Positions 17,825 to 27,088 of a stretch of 64,000 bases of DNA are shown here, piece by piece. Origin of the DNA: CAWJPW01 sp963844845 (GTDB lineage Bacteria > Acidobacteriota > Thermoanaerobaculia > Thermoanaerobaculales > Sulfomarinibacteraceae); NCBI GenBank assembly GCA_963844845.1, contig CAWJPW010000010.1:248001-312000 (forward strand). Direction: 5' to 3'. Position 1 is the first letter of the stretch; each line of letters starts with the position of its first letter. The translations under genes and the position numbers were made by a program. Below the pieces are notes generated by a model that saw only the letters and a list, made by a program, of their open reading frames with translations, was not told where the DNA came from and ran no database searches.

Positions 17825-18343
17825 GTGGTTTATCGTAGCGCGCCCGCGCCCCGCACAGCGGCTCGGCACAGGCCGGATCGCGGCTTCACCCTGCTGGAGC
17901 TGCTCGTCGTGGTGGCAATCATCGGCGTCATCGCAGCCATCGCTATCCCGGCGCTCAGGGCCGCCCTCGTCAAGGCACGCGTGAGCGCCATGCTCTCGGA
18001 GTGCCGCACGGTGCATGAAGCATTCCTCGAGTACTTCAAGGACCACGATCAGTACCCCAACGCCTCCGGCTCCCCCCAGTTCGACCTTGCTACCTTCGAG
18101 CCTCTGCGCTCGCAGGCCTTCTACCGCGGCAAGATCTCCCGAAACCTGGAGGGCGGGCAGGCGGACGCCTATGACTCACCCGACGACGGCGGTATGAATC
18201 AGGAGTATTGGCTCGAAATGACCCTCGCCTTCGATCCTTCGATCCGCTTCCTGGTGTGCGACTCCGACAACGCTCCCCTGGGAGGAGGCCAGTGGCGCAG
18301 CGGCATCTACGTCTATCGCGATGGCAAACTCGAGCAACCCTGA
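17825..18343 (+). CDS. type IV pilin / type II secretion pseudopilin
   Basis: 172 residues. The start is the GTG at 17825, directly behind GGAAGGAGGG; upstream codons are inside the promoter region. A basic leader of about 20 residues ends in the class III prepilin site RG|FTLLELLVVVAIIGVIAAIAIP with Glu at mature position 5, followed by an amphipathic helix (KARVSAMLSECRTVHEAF). The C-terminal globular part has a Cys and Gly-rich end (VCDSDNAP, GQWRSGIYVYRDGKL), resembling minor pseudopilins more than a major pilin. It needs a prepilin peptidase and an assembly ATPase encoded elsewhere. The next gene starts 23 bp before its stop, implying coupled expression. Confidence 0.9.
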   Translation: MVYRSAPAPRTAARHRPDRGFTLLELLVVVAIIGVIAAIAIPALRAALVKARVSAMLSECRTVHEAFLEYFKDHDQYPNASGSPQFDLATFEPLRSQAFYRGKISRNLEGGQADAYDSPDDGGMNQEYWLEMTLAFDPSIRFLVCDSDNAPLGGGQWRSGIYVYRDGKLEQP

Positions 18344-19046
18344 TCTCCAGGTCCCGCCGCCGTCCGGCTCGGACGACCCTGACGCAGAATCATCCGGCGG
18401 ACCGGACGCCTCCGGGTCGCGTGGATCTCAGCACGAGAGGGGTGGCGAAACCACCTCGACATGCGCGAGCCGTGCGACACCGAAGCGGTGGGTTCCTCCC
18501 GCCGGCAGTGAGGGCATCCGGCCAAAGGGTGACGCGGCGGACGAAGCGGCGGAGGATGACGCCCCTGCCGAGGACGACGCCCCCGCCAAGCCCACTCCCC
18601 AGCTCTCTGAGGAGGATCGGCGGCTTGCCTCCGCCGCACGGCGGCTCGAGGTGATCCGGCTCGAACGGGCCGAGCGAGCCCGCCGCAGGCGCATGCTCGG
18701 TCTGGCACTGGTTCTCGTCGCCGCCGCCGCGGTCCTCCTCGTCGTCAACGTGTTCATGCCCCACCACGACCTGGTCGTCCTCACACTCAAGGACTTCCGG
18801 GACCTGCCGACGGTGACGGCGGTGACGGCCAAACCCCCGAGCCTCTACATCACAATCGACGCCGCGGCGTGGGCGAGCCTGAGCCCCGACAGGCGCGAGC
18901 GGCTCGTCCGCGAGATCGGCAGCCGCGCACAGCGCGTCCACTACAATGGCGCCGTGCTCCAGACGCCGGAACGCCGCATCGTCGGCCAGTGGTTCGCAAA
19001 CGGCAAGGTGACGGTTCAGCCCGACATCACGGGGACGCCCTCCTGA
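18321..19046 (+). CDS. single-pass membrane protein of unknown function, partner of the pseudopilin
   Basis: 241 residues, overlapping the pseudopilin gene by 23 bp. Residues 1-95 are low-complexity, rich in Asp, Pro, Ser and Glu; then a strongly charged helix (EEDRRLASAARRLEVIRLERAERARRRR, quoted in parts), a transmembrane helix (about 124-142, MLGLALVLVAAAAVLLVVN) and a 95-residue extracytoplasmic domain (LVVLTLKDF, SLYITIDAAAWASLS, IVGQWFANGKVTVQ). This bitopic layout, with the bulk of the cytoplasmic side disordered, resembles assembly-platform accessory proteins, but no family is recognised. Codon phase and overlap make it a real gene. Confidence 0.75.
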   Translation: MANSSNPDLQVPPPSGSDDPDAESSGGPDASGSRGSQHERGGETTSTCASRATPKRWVPPAGSEGIRPKGDAADEAAEDDAPAEDDAPAKPTPQLSEEDRRLASAARRLEVIRLERAERARRRRMLGLALVLVAAAAVLLVVNVFMPHHDLVVLTLKDFRDLPTVTAVTAKPPSLYITIDAAAWASLSPDRRERLVREIGSRAQRVHYNGAVLQTPERRIVGQWFANGKVTVQPDITGTPS

Positions 19047-19052
19047 GAGACG

Positions 19053-19075
19053 GGCACCGGGCCAGGCCCGGTGCC
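19053..19075. terminator. perfect 23-bp inverted repeat between convergent genes
   Basis: GGCACCGGGCC-A-GGCCCGGTGCC, 11-bp arms around one base, starts 7 bp after the stop at 19046 and lies between convergent transcription units. No T-tract follows, so it is a probable bidirectional, possibly Rho-assisted, terminator; a protein-binding palindrome is the alternative. Confidence 0.55.
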
Positions 19076-19227
19076 TGAACTCGGGCCCTTGATCGGGTCG
19101 TACGGTACCCCAGGTCTCCTGATCCCCCGCGGCGCCCGCCCCCCAGCACTCCCCTGAGGCTGCGTCCACCTGGACTCACGCGCTCCGGGCCGGTGCAGCG
19201 AAGCCCCCGCCCGGCGCCCGGCCGCCG

Positions 19228-20628
19228 TTACGGCATCGGGTACGGCACCTTACTGGCCACGTTGTCCCGGATCCAGTGTGGGTCGAGCCACTCCATGGGG
19301 TTCGTCGAGATGCCCTGAACGAAGATCTCGAAGTGCAGGTGGTCCCCTCCCGCCAAGCCGGTGGCGCCGGTCCGGCCCACCGTGTCTCCCCGGGCGACCC
19401 GGTCACCCACCTTGACATCCACTTGCGAGAGATGACCGTAGAGACTCATGAGCCCGTACCCGTGATCGAGGATCACGCCGTTCCCGTAGATGCCCAGCCA
19501 GCCCGCGTGCACGACCTTGCCGGCGTTGCCCGCTGGAACCGGAGCCCCGGCGGTGGAGGCGAGGTCGAGCCCGAGATGGGTCTGGTGGTCGACCACGCGA
19601 CCCTGGTAGATGTATGACCTGCTGTCGGCGAACCCCGCACGGCGGACCGAGGAGGGCAGCTGAAGAAACGCCCCGTGGGCCAGGAAGACCGGCTGCGAGG
19701 CCTGGCCCAGCTCGTGAATATCGGCCAGAATCCGCATCCGCAGATCGCCGTTGATCTCCAGGTAGCGGTCGAACAGGCTTCCGCCGTCGTCGAGCCCCGG
19801 CGTCTGGCTGCTGATCGCCGGGACCACCCGCTCGAGGAAGGCGTCGCTCAGCGTGATGGTGTCGGTGCTGGGTTTCTCCCGCTTGAACAGGTCGACGAAC
19901 GGCAGCTCCGCGCGGTTGCCGGCGTCGTCCACGGCGAACGCGCGGATCTCCTGCTGCTGGTCCAGGTCCCAGGGAACAGCGAAGAGGACGAAGCGCTCAC
20001 CTCCGGTGCCTCCGGGCAAGGCCCAGGAGGCGAACTCCACCGACCCGGCGCGCACTCCGCAATGCACTGCGGCGTCTCCGGGACGCAGCACGACCACACC
20101 GCTGCCCCCCTGACTCACGTAGTGCTGGTGGGACAGGATCTCGAGGTGCGGCGGCCGCAGACGCACCTGGAACGTACGTTCGACGACCACCGGTGCAGCC
20201 ACACGCAGCGGGCCGGACATGCGGTCGGCCGTGGCCCGAAGCACGGCCGGTCCCTCCTTGAGCCACGCCTGGATATCGCTTCCGACCACGGCATCGAGAT
20301 CAGCGGCGGGTGTATCACCGTGTCTCAGAACGCTGTACGGACCGGGCCGCTGGTGCTCACCCTCGGCTAGGACAACCGTGCGCTCCCCCTGGATCAGCTC
20401 GAGGCGGATCATCCCGAGACCCAGCACAGGCTCGGCGAAGTGCGCCACCACGCGGTTGGACCGGCCGATGGCCGGGTACTGCGCGTCGAGCTGCACCGTC
20501 GGCGCCGGACCACGCCGCAGCCCGCCCCACAGCCCCACCGCCGCGACTACCGCCAGCAGCGCAACGATCACCCACGTGGGCCGGCGCCTCTGCTTGGCTC
20601 CCAGCGGCCGCGAACCAATCTTCCCCAT
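19228..20628 (-). CDS. membrane-anchored M23 family peptidoglycan endopeptidase
   Basis: 466 residues. The ATG at 20628 follows GGGAGG; the frame six codons longer lacks one. A basic N-terminus and hydrophobic helix (about 19-37) anchor it, then about 270 residues of beta-rich extracytoplasmic sequence without a recognised domain, and a C-terminal M23 (LytM) domain (about 335-455). The zinc ligands and active-site residues are visible: HLGLDL (H..D), LYGHLS and HLHFEI. It is expected to cut peptide cross-links in peptidoglycan or, like some M23 proteins, to regulate other hydrolases. It is monocistronic, and convergent with the pseudopilin operon. Confidence 0.92.
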   Translation of the reverse strand: MGKIGSRPLGAKQRRRPTWVIVALLAVVAAVGLWGGLRRGPAPTVQLDAQYPAIGRSNRVVAHFAEPVLGLGMIRLELIQGERTVVLAEGEHQRPGPYSVLRHGDTPAADLDAVVGSDIQAWLKEGPAVLRATADRMSGPLRVAAPVVVERTFQVRLRPPHLEILSHQHYVSQGGSGVVVLRPGDAAVHCGVRAGSVEFASWALPGGTGGERFVLFAVPWDLDQQQEIRAFAVDDAGNRAELPFVDLFKREKPSTDTITLSDAFLERVVPAISSQTPGLDDGGSLFDRYLEINGDLRMRILADIHELGQASQPVFLAHGAFLQLPSSVRRAGFADSRSYIYQGRVVDHQTHLGLDLASTAGAPVPAGNAGKVVHAGWLGIYGNGVILDHGYGLMSLYGHLSQVDVKVGDRVARGDTVGRTGATGLAGGDHLHFEIFVQGISTNPMEWLDPHWIRDNVASKVPYPMP

Positions 20629-20720
20629 GCAACCTCCCAACGGCACCGCCCCACGCTCGCCGCGCCGCGGCCATCGAGTGTAGCGCGTCCTCGAGCGGGA
20701 CTCGGGGGGCGGACCGTGAG

Positions 20721-21497
20721 CTACCTCACCCGGTTCCGGAGCACGCCCACCTTCTCCACCTCCACCTCGACCACGTCTCCGCTTGTGAGAGGACCGACAC
20801 CGGCGGGGGTCCCGGTAAGCACAAGATCGCCCGGCTCCAGGGTCATGAAGCTGGACACGTAGGCGACCACGTGCGCGGGGGGGAACGCCATGTCGCGTGT
20901 TTGCCCGCGCTGGCGCAGCTCACCGTTCACCCGGCAGGCCACCATGAGGTCGGAGACCTCCATTTCGGAGAGACCCGTGACCAGCCAAGGCCCCACCGGG
21001 CAGAAGGTGTCGAAGCCCTTACCGCGAGTCCACTGCCCGTCACGTCGCTGCAGGTCGCGGGCGGTGACATCGTTGGCACAGGTAATCCCGGCGACGTGGG
21101 GCCAGACATCAACGTCGACGAGGTTGCGGCAGCGCCGCCCGATGACCAGAGCGAGCTCGCCCTCATGCTCCACCCGCTCGGACTGGGGGGGGAGCACGAT
21201 GTCGGCACCCGGCCCCACGACGCTGCTCGGCGGCTTGAGGAAGATGAGCGGCTCGCTGGGTATCTCGACACCGTGCTCGGCGGCATGGGCGCCGTAGTTG
21301 CGACCGACGCACACGATCTTGGTGGGCAGCGCCGGCGCCAGCGGTGTGAGGTCGGCGAGGCGACCGATCACAGGCCCGGAGGCTCCGCGCCCTTCGGGGG
21401 TGCCGCCGAGTCCCTCGACCCAGTGAACCACGCCCTCGTCCACCACACCCCACGCGGGACCACTGCCGGTGACTACCCGCACGATTCGCTCGACCAT
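20721..21497 (-). CDS. fumarylacetoacetate hydrolase family enzyme
   Basis: 258 residues from the ATG at 21497 (GGGAGG 9 nt upstream; longer frames add only Arg/Pro-rich leader). The fold markers are [15 protein letters not shown], the metal-binding [11 protein letters not shown] (Glu-x-Glu), [13 protein letters not shown] (Asp) and [14 protein letters not shown] near the C-terminus. Close relatives are acylpyruvate hydrolases, oxaloacetate decarboxylases and 2-hydroxyhepta-2,4-diene-1,7-dioate isomerases, all of which act on 2-keto acid substrates through Mg or Mn. The exact substrate is not set by sequence alone, and no aromatic degradation genes are adjacent. Confidence 0.93.
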   Translation of the reverse strand: MVERIVRVVTGSGPAWGVVDEGVVHWVEGLGGTPEGRGASGPVIGRLADLTPLAPALPTKIVCVGRNYGAHAAEHGVEIPSEPLIFLKPPSSVVGPGADIVLPPQSERVEHEGELALVIGRRCRNLVDVDVWPHVAGITCANDVTARDLQRRDGQWTRGKGFDTFCPVGPWLVTGLSEMEVSDLMVACRVNGELRQRGQTRDMAFPPAHVVAYVSSFMTLEPGDLVLTGTPAGVGPLTSGDVVEVEVEKVGVLRNRVR

Positions 21498-21592
21498 CGA
21501 CCACCTCCCGGCCCGCCGCGCGCGCCGGCCACAGTATACGGGCGGGGGCATGAAGGCGCTCGCCGATGCGTTAGAGGGGCTAGAGTAGAGCC

Positions 21593-22660
21593 GTGAGCAC
21601 GCGAACCAACCACTCCGTGATGATCCCTCTCCTCCTTGCCGGGTGTGCCCTCCTGCCGCGGCCGGTCGCTGCGTCTCCCGGGCACTCTTCGACCGACTGG
21701 AGCGAGCTGCAGTACCGTGCCCAGAAGCTCTTCCTGAGCGCCACTACCACGATCAGCGTGCGCAGCGAGGCGAGAGCCAAGGTCCTCCCGGCCCTCCGCA
21801 CCCCACCCGAGGGCCGGGGCATCGCGCCACCGGGGCCCAGAGTCACCGTCATCACCCTGGAGTCCACCCTGCCGTTCGGCCGGCGCGAGGTCGCCACCGC
21901 GTGGATCGACCCGGGCACCGGTCAGGTCCTGCAAACCGAGAAGCGCAACTTGGGACGTGACCTGGTGTGGAAGCTCCGGCGCTACACCGCCGACGGCGTC
22001 TACTCCTGGCGCTCCGAGCCGCGCTCGCCCAAGGAGGAGGAGCAGGAGCCGGCCTCCTGGAGCGGCACGGACAATGCCTTCACGGCGTGGCCCGAGCAGC
22101 CGCCGCCCGGCGCGGTAGTGACCGACTCGTATGCGCTTCTCTACCTGATCTCCGCCGCCCGCCTGGATCGCGCCGGCCAAAGTCTCACAATTTACCTCCT
22201 GTCCCGCGATCGCTTGGTCGAAGTGAGGTTCACAGCAGCCGATCTGGCCGCCGAGCAGGTCCATTTCCAGGAGGTCCGGGAGTCCGGCTCCCGCGAGCGC
22301 ATCGAGGGCGTGCTGGTGCGGCGCGTCACCAGCACGGCACGTCCGCTGGGGGACGGCACCGGCGACGTCGACGTCGGCCTGATGGGGCTCAAGGACGATG
22401 TTTCCTTCGCCATCGAGGTGGGCACTGGCCTGCCAGTGGAGATATCGGGCCGGGCGTCGGGCGTCGGCCGGGTCCGTGTCAAGCTCAAGCGGGTCGTGTT
22501 CACCGGCCCGGTGGAGGCCCCTCAAGAGTCCAACGCGATGCCCTCTCCACCGCCGAGGCCAACTGTTCCGCCCACGACGAAGCCGGACCCCGAGCCAACC
22601 CTCACGACCGGCAACACTCCTGTAGCGGCTCCTTCGTCTCCGGCTGCAGGCGGTGGCTAG
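21593..22660 (+). CDS. exported protein of unknown function (DUF3108-like pattern)
   Basis: 355 residues from a GTG without a strong ribosome site. The N-terminus has a hydrophobic stretch [11 protein letters not shown] (possible lipoprotein Cys 18) and then beta-rich sequence: [58 protein letters not shown], and a C-terminal [25 protein letters not shown], a pattern like the periplasmic DUF3108 barrel. The last 50 residues are a Pro/Thr-rich tail. DUF3108 is a weak suggestion. It is divergent from the FAH gene (95 bp apart). Confidence 0.7.
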   Translation: MSTRTNHSVMIPLLLAGCALLPRPVAASPGHSSTDWSELQYRAQKLFLSATTTISVRSEARAKVLPALRTPPEGRGIAPPGPRVTVITLESTLPFGRREVATAWIDPGTGQVLQTEKRNLGRDLVWKLRRYTADGVYSWRSEPRSPKEEEQEPASWSGTDNAFTAWPEQPPPGAVVTDSYALLYLISAARLDRAGQSLTIYLLSRDRLVEVRFTAADLAAEQVHFQEVRESGSRERIEGVLVRRVTSTARPLGDGTGDVDVGLMGLKDDVSFAIEVGTGLPVEISGRASGVGRVRVKLKRVVFTGPVEAPQESNAMPSPPPRPTVPPTTKPDPEPTLTTGNTPVAAPSSPAAGGG

Positions 22661-22728
22661 CCAGCCTTCTACTGCGGCCGACGATGCAGAGCGCTCAACC
22701 GTGCCTTCCCACCTCCGGGTACCCACAC

Positions 22729-22745
22729 GGCCCGCGTCGCGGGCC
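22729..22745. terminator. GGCCCGCG-T-CGCGGGCC hairpin between convergent genes
   Basis: A perfect inverted repeat with 8-bp GC-only arms lies 70 bp after the stop at 22660 and 95 bp before the opposing stop at 22840. There is no T-run. It is a probable bidirectional terminator stem. Confidence 0.4.
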
Positions 22746-22839
22746 CCGGCTCTTCCCTCTGCCGGCCGCCCCTGTCCGGCATCGCCAGGGGTGGAGGAGA
22801 CTCGCCATCACCTCATCACCGGTGGGACGGGAGCCGCGG

Positions 22840-24282
22840 TCACACCGCGAAGGCGGCTGCGTTGATGCCGAACTCCTCGGGGTCCACGCAGCGTAGAATC
22901 TGCCGGCCTGCCTGGTCGGGCTGCGCGAGGTCGACCACTGAAGACTCCACCGGTCCCTGCTGGGGGTCGGTCACGAGCCGTACCTTGGGACGGTGGGCGC
23001 GATCGGGATCGGGGTTGGCCTCACACACGACGGCGAGTTCGCCCGAGGCGAGCAGCACCGTCGACCCGACCGGGAAGATCCCCATGCAGTTGATGAACGC
23101 CTTCACGAGCAGAGGGTCGTATCGCCCGCCGGCGGCGCCCTGGATGACCGCAAGCGATTCGTCAGGAAGGAAGCGACGCTGGTAGACCCGCTTCGAGGTC
23201 ATGGCGTCGAAGGTGTCGACGATCGCCACGATACGGGCGAAGAGGATCGGCTCTGACACAATTTCCAGGTCGGGGTACCCCCGGCGATCGTACCCCACGT
23301 GGTGCTGAAGTGCCGTGAGAATCCGCCTTATGGTGTCGGGATCGCCCTCGATGAGGGGGAAGAGGGTGCGCGCGCCAAACACCGTGTGGTCGCCCATGAG
23401 CGCCCACTCCGCCTCGCTGAGCGGCCCGTGCTTCTGGAGGACCTCGAGCGGGATGCTCAGCTTGCCCATGTCGTGGTACAGCGCCGCCAGACCGAGCTGG
23501 GCGAGCTGGGCACGGCTGAGCCCGAGCCGATGGCCGAAGGCCACTGACAGCACACACACGTTGACCATGTGGTTGAACGTGTACTCGTCGTACCCTTTGA
23601 TGGCAGCGAGGCCGGCGAGCGAAAAGCCATCGCCCTGCTCGTAGCTCAGGTCCACCAGCTTGTGTACCACCCGCTTGGCCTTGCGCAGATTGAGCTGAGC
23701 CGGGGACTGCAGAGTCGTCATGCACTCACGAATGAAGTCGAAGGCCTGCTGATATGCCTGGATCGCCCGCTGCCGCCGGTCTCCCTGGGGTTGGTCATGG
23801 TCGACACGCAGGACCAGCGCCTCGATATCCTGCGCCCCGGTAGACTCCAGCTGCTGGTTGAACACCTCCACCGGTTTCTTCGCGTCGGACGCGCGCACCA
23901 GGGCGAGGGCTTGGAGAAGACCGACCAGCGAACGGGCCTCGGGCGCCGCGGTGAAGCGCAATCCCCCGAGGCCGCGCTCGAGAATTTGGGCGCTCACGTA
24001 CTTGTAGATGTGGAGGTTCTTGATCTGCATCCGGATGCGAGTACCGTTGGCGAAGAAGTCCGCCCCCACGCACTCCAGGTCGAAGCGTCCCTCGCCGGCG
24101 ATGACGGGCTCCAGGAGCTCGCGGAGGCGGCTCATGGGCTCGCGGAACACCTCGTTGTTGGGGTCGTGGAGAGTGGCGTTGCGCATCAGCACCGCCAGGA
24201 GCTGGATGACCTCGCGAGCGAGATCCTGGAAGACGCGCCCCTGCGCGGTCGCTGCCCCGCGACCGGCTCGCCGTTCAGGCAC
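22840..24282 (-). CDS. HD-GYP-type phosphohydrolase with N-terminal accessory domain
   Basis: 480 residues from the GTG at 24282, preceded by GGGGGAGG at 8 nt; it overlaps the upstream HEAT gene stop by 8 bp. Residues about 20-150 form a domain also seen at the start of the HEAT protein. Residues about 225-400 are the HD-GYP domain: NHMVNVCVLSVAFGHRLG, LYHDMGKLSIP (HD), LMGDHTVFGARTL, HHVGYDRRGYP (the GYP loop, with Arg-Gly-Tyr-Pro) and RIVAIVDTFDAMTSKR. It probably degrades cyclic di-GMP or a related dinucleotide. The extra N-terminal domain suggests a shared input with its neighbour. Confidence 0.9.
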   Translation of the reverse strand: MPERRAGRGAATAQGRVFQDLAREVIQLLAVLMRNATLHDPNNEVFREPMSRLRELLEPVIAGEGRFDLECVGADFFANGTRIRMQIKNLHIYKYVSAQILERGLGGLRFTAAPEARSLVGLLQALALVRASDAKKPVEVFNQQLESTGAQDIEALVLRVDHDQPQGDRRQRAIQAYQQAFDFIRECMTTLQSPAQLNLRKAKRVVHKLVDLSYEQGDGFSLAGLAAIKGYDEYTFNHMVNVCVLSVAFGHRLGLSRAQLAQLGLAALYHDMGKLSIPLEVLQKHGPLSEAEWALMGDHTVFGARTLFPLIEGDPDTIRRILTALQHHVGYDRRGYPDLEIVSEPILFARIVAIVDTFDAMTSKRVYQRRFLPDESLAVIQGAAGGRYDPLLVKAFINCMGIFPVGSTVLLASGELAVVCEANPDPDRAHRPKVRLVTDPQQGPVESSVVDLAQPDQAGRQILRCVDPEEFGINAAAFAV

Positions 24283-25957
24283 GACGTTCACCTCCCCCGG
24301 AGGCAAGGACCCGGCGGCACGCCTCGCGCACCGTCCGGTCACCGCGTTCGGCCAGCTCACGCAGCAGGGCGCCGGCTGCCGGCGTGCCCACCTGCCGGAC
24401 GGCGGCGGCGGCGGCCTCCACCGTCTCACGATGAGCCCGCGTCACGAACAGGGTCCGGCGCGATGCGGTCATGAGTCGGCCGAACCAGCTCAACACCGAG
24501 TCACCACCAAGGCGCGCCAGGGCGGCCAGCACCCGGCGCTTCTCTGTCACTGGAAGCTCCGAGAACCCCGGCCCTTCGACCACTTCCTGCAGTGGCGCGG
24601 CCAGGTCCGGACGGCCGCTGCTCACCAGGGCGTTCACCGCCATGCTGCGAAGGGCCGCGTCGGGGTGCGCGAGGAGCGCGACCCAGAGCGCCTCGGTGCG
24701 GCCCTCGGCCAACGGGGGCAAGGCCCGCGCCGCCTGCTGCCGCACCCCGGAGTCGGGGCTGTCGAGGAGGCCCGCGATGAGGTCGAGCCCGCCCTCTTCC
24801 GCCAAACGCCGCGCGGCGTCCAAGGTCTCGCGCAGCATCGCCGGTTCGTGCCGAAGGTACTCCAGCTGCCCAACCAGAGCTCGCACGCCGTCAGTGCCCC
24901 CTGCCACGATCCTGTCAACCGCCTCCCGGCGCAACGCGGGCGTGGGCAGGCGGCCCATCCACACCGTGACGGCGGGGAGTGTCGCATTCCCGAGCAGCGC
25001 GAGGTACCGCCCGAGCGCCCCGGCAGGGGGCGGCGCGGCGGCGGTGAGTGAGCCGAGCAGTCGCTCCAGGGCGGCGGGCTCGGCGAGCTCTCGGAACACG
25101 TCCGTCGCCAGCTCCCCCAGACGTGGTGAGGCACCTGGCGACTGCGCCAGCTCCTCGAGCCGCGCGGCCGCCTGCACCACCGTGGCCGTCGCGCCGGCGC
25201 TCGCCAAGCTCGCGAAGGTGCGAACCACACTACCGGAGAGGACAGCTCGCTCGGCGGGATCGTCCTCCCGCCGAGCGAGCTCTGCGGCGAGCTCGACAGT
25301 GAGAAGCGCGGGGTCGAGACTTTCGTCGGCGGCGAGCTCCGCCTGCAGCACGCCGACCTCCTCCTCTGAGAGGTGGCAGCTCTCCACCGGAAGATGGGAG
25401 ACCGGCTTTCTCAGATCCTCCAGGCTGACCTGGCGTACACCTCCACCGCCGGAGGACGCGCTCTGACCCGGGAAGCCCTGAGCGAGCTCGTCGCTGAACG
25501 CCCGTCCCTGGCTCTCCTCGCTCAGCTCCTCCACCGCGCGGTAACGGACATGCTGGAGGTCTCGCTCCCAAAGCTGCGTCACCAGATCTTCGTCGGCGGC
25601 AACCACGGCAGAGGCACGATTGAGAATGAGAAGCAGGTCGTGGAGCTCGTCGGCGTCGAGCCCCGGCAGCAGCGTCAGGCGGCGAATCCCGTCGCGGAAG
25701 AACCGGAACGGAAGACTCTCGACCCCCTCCTCACCCGCCAGGACCACCGTGTCTCCCAGAAGCAGGGCGCGCTCTCGGACCCGCAGCTCACACTCGCCCC
25801 AGCGCTCGAGGTGCTCGGTAACTCGGCCCGCCAGCTCGCCCTCCAGCCGCACGGACATGATGTTGTCCTCCTGGTAGAGCCGGAGCGTCTTGAGGACCTT
25901 CACCAGGAGACCGAGGAGCTCGCCCGTTTCCCTGACCTGCTCGTCCGTGACTCCCAC
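24275..25957 (-). CDS. HEAT-repeat protein paired with the HD-GYP enzyme
   Basis: 560 residues from the GTG at 25957 (CGGAGG 9 nt before). Residues about 5-130 (LGLLVKVLKTLRLYQEDN...LRVRERALLLGDTVVL...GIRRLTLLPGLDADELHDLLLIL, quoted in parts) are remotely similar in layout to the N-terminal domain of the HD-GYP protein. After an acidic linker there are about ten alpha-helical HEAT-like repeats (LAGLLDSPDSGVRQQAARAL, LLAHPDAALRSMAVNALVSSG, ending with a repeat containing RTVREACRRVLAS). It probably works as a protein-protein scaffold for the HD-GYP protein, with which it overlaps by 8 bp. Confidence 0.82.
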   Translation of the reverse strand: MGVTDEQVRETGELLGLLVKVLKTLRLYQEDNIMSVRLEGELAGRVTEHLERWGECELRVRERALLLGDTVVLAGEEGVESLPFRFFRDGIRRLTLLPGLDADELHDLLLILNRASAVVAADEDLVTQLWERDLQHVRYRAVEELSEESQGRAFSDELAQGFPGQSASSGGGGVRQVSLEDLRKPVSHLPVESCHLSEEEVGVLQAELAADESLDPALLTVELAAELARREDDPAERAVLSGSVVRTFASLASAGATATVVQAAARLEELAQSPGASPRLGELATDVFRELAEPAALERLLGSLTAAAPPPAGALGRYLALLGNATLPAVTVWMGRLPTPALRREAVDRIVAGGTDGVRALVGQLEYLRHEPAMLRETLDAARRLAEEGGLDLIAGLLDSPDSGVRQQAARALPPLAEGRTEALWVALLAHPDAALRSMAVNALVSSGRPDLAAPLQEVVEGPGFSELPVTEKRRVLAALARLGGDSVLSWFGRLMTASRRTLFVTRAHRETVEAAAAAVRQVGTPAAGALLRELAERGDRTVREACRRVLASGGGERRA

Positions 25958-26029
25958 GGGATGACACCTCCGAGCGGCATGTCCGCCTCTCGGCAATGTA
26001 CCACTCGCGGCGATCGACCTAGGTTTCTG

Positions 26030-27013
26030 TCAGGGGGCCGGTACCGGTCCGCGCCGCAGCACGAGATCGCTTTCGACGCCGCGGCGAGCGAGGAGAGGCG
26101 CAATCTCTGCGAAAAAGCGACAGCCGTCGGTGTAGTAGCCCGCGGTGCGCCGGAGCCCGGGGCGCTGGCCACACCAGTACTCGTTGAAGAGCTCCATGTG
26201 CAGCTCGCGAACGTACTTGCTCATCATGGAGGCGAGCGCCACCGGGAGCTGTCGCTCTTCACAGCGAACGGTGAAGTGCACCTCGGCCCGGCGGGCGCCC
26301 TCCTCCACCAGGTACGAGCTGGAGGCGTCGCCCTCGGCCGTTGCCCACACGAAGCCGTCATCGAATACCGGGCGCAGACGCTCGGTGTAGAGCTTGCGGC
26401 CGCCGTGGCGATCCAGGTGAATCACGAGGGGATCCGCTGGAGCCAGCGCCCGGGCGCCGCGCAGAAGGCGAGCGGCCACGGCGTAGTGCGCATCACCCTT
26501 GTTTCGGGTCGCGTCGATGAGGCGGTTGAACTCGCCGGCGTAGACGACCTCGCTGTGCAGTGCCAGCAGTCGGACGCCCACACTCGCGAGACGGCGGCCC
26601 AGACGCTCGCCCAGCCCGGCGACCTCGTCGACCATCGTCCGACAGGGCAGCTCCACGTCCCGGTGGGCGTACCAGGGGTACTCGGCAGCCGCGTCCAGCG
26701 CCGCGGGCGCCACCTCCGCCAGCAGAGCCCGAAGGCCCGTCGGAGCGCCGCCGTCAACGGCCAGTGCCGACAGGACTCCCCGCTCCAGCAGCCGCAGGCC
26801 GCGCTCGCGATCCCCGGAGTAGAGCTTCTTACTGTCGGTGATGGCAACCACCATGCGCCGATCCTGCGGTCGGCGACAGACGGTCCCGGACAGCACCCGC
26901 CACAGCGACTCGCGGAGCAGGTCATCGGGAACCTCGAAGGCCACCGACGACATCACCAGGGGGCCGAGAACCGGCCCCAGCCCCGCCTCGTCGATGCCCA
27001 CCAGGATCGCCAC
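26030..27013 (-). CDS. RNase HII-like protein, divergent
   Basis: 327 residues from the GTG at 27013, the start that best fits the family and has GGTGGGGG upstream; the long form to 27073 adds an unconserved leader. The N-terminus ILVGIDEAGLGPVLGPLV gives the first two active-site acids (Asp, Glu), and ITDSKKLY, VIHLDRHGG, EGDASSSY and ASMMSKYVREL follow in RNase HII order. The protein is about 100 residues longer than typical RNase HII, with inserts before the third acid, and has GLG where RNase HII has GRG, the motif that reads the RNA-DNA junction. It is therefore probably a nuclease-like paralogue rather than the housekeeping rnhB. Confidence 0.8.
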   Translation of the reverse strand: MAILVGIDEAGLGPVLGPLVMSSVAFEVPDDLLRESLWRVLSGTVCRRPQDRRMVVAITDSKKLYSGDRERGLRLLERGVLSALAVDGGAPTGLRALLAEVAPAALDAAAEYPWYAHRDVELPCRTMVDEVAGLGERLGRRLASVGVRLLALHSEVVYAGEFNRLIDATRNKGDAHYAVAARLLRGARALAPADPLVIHLDRHGGRKLYTERLRPVFDDGFVWATAEGDASSSYLVEEGARRAEVHFTVRCEERQLPVALASMMSKYVRELHMELFNEYWCGQRPGLRRTAGYYTDGCRFFAEIAPLLARRGVESDLVLRRGPVPAP

Positions 27014-27088
27014 CTCATGCCCCCACCGAGGCGCCGAGTATACGTGCACCTCCGCCTCGCGCGCGGAGCTCACGGGCCGCCGCCACGC

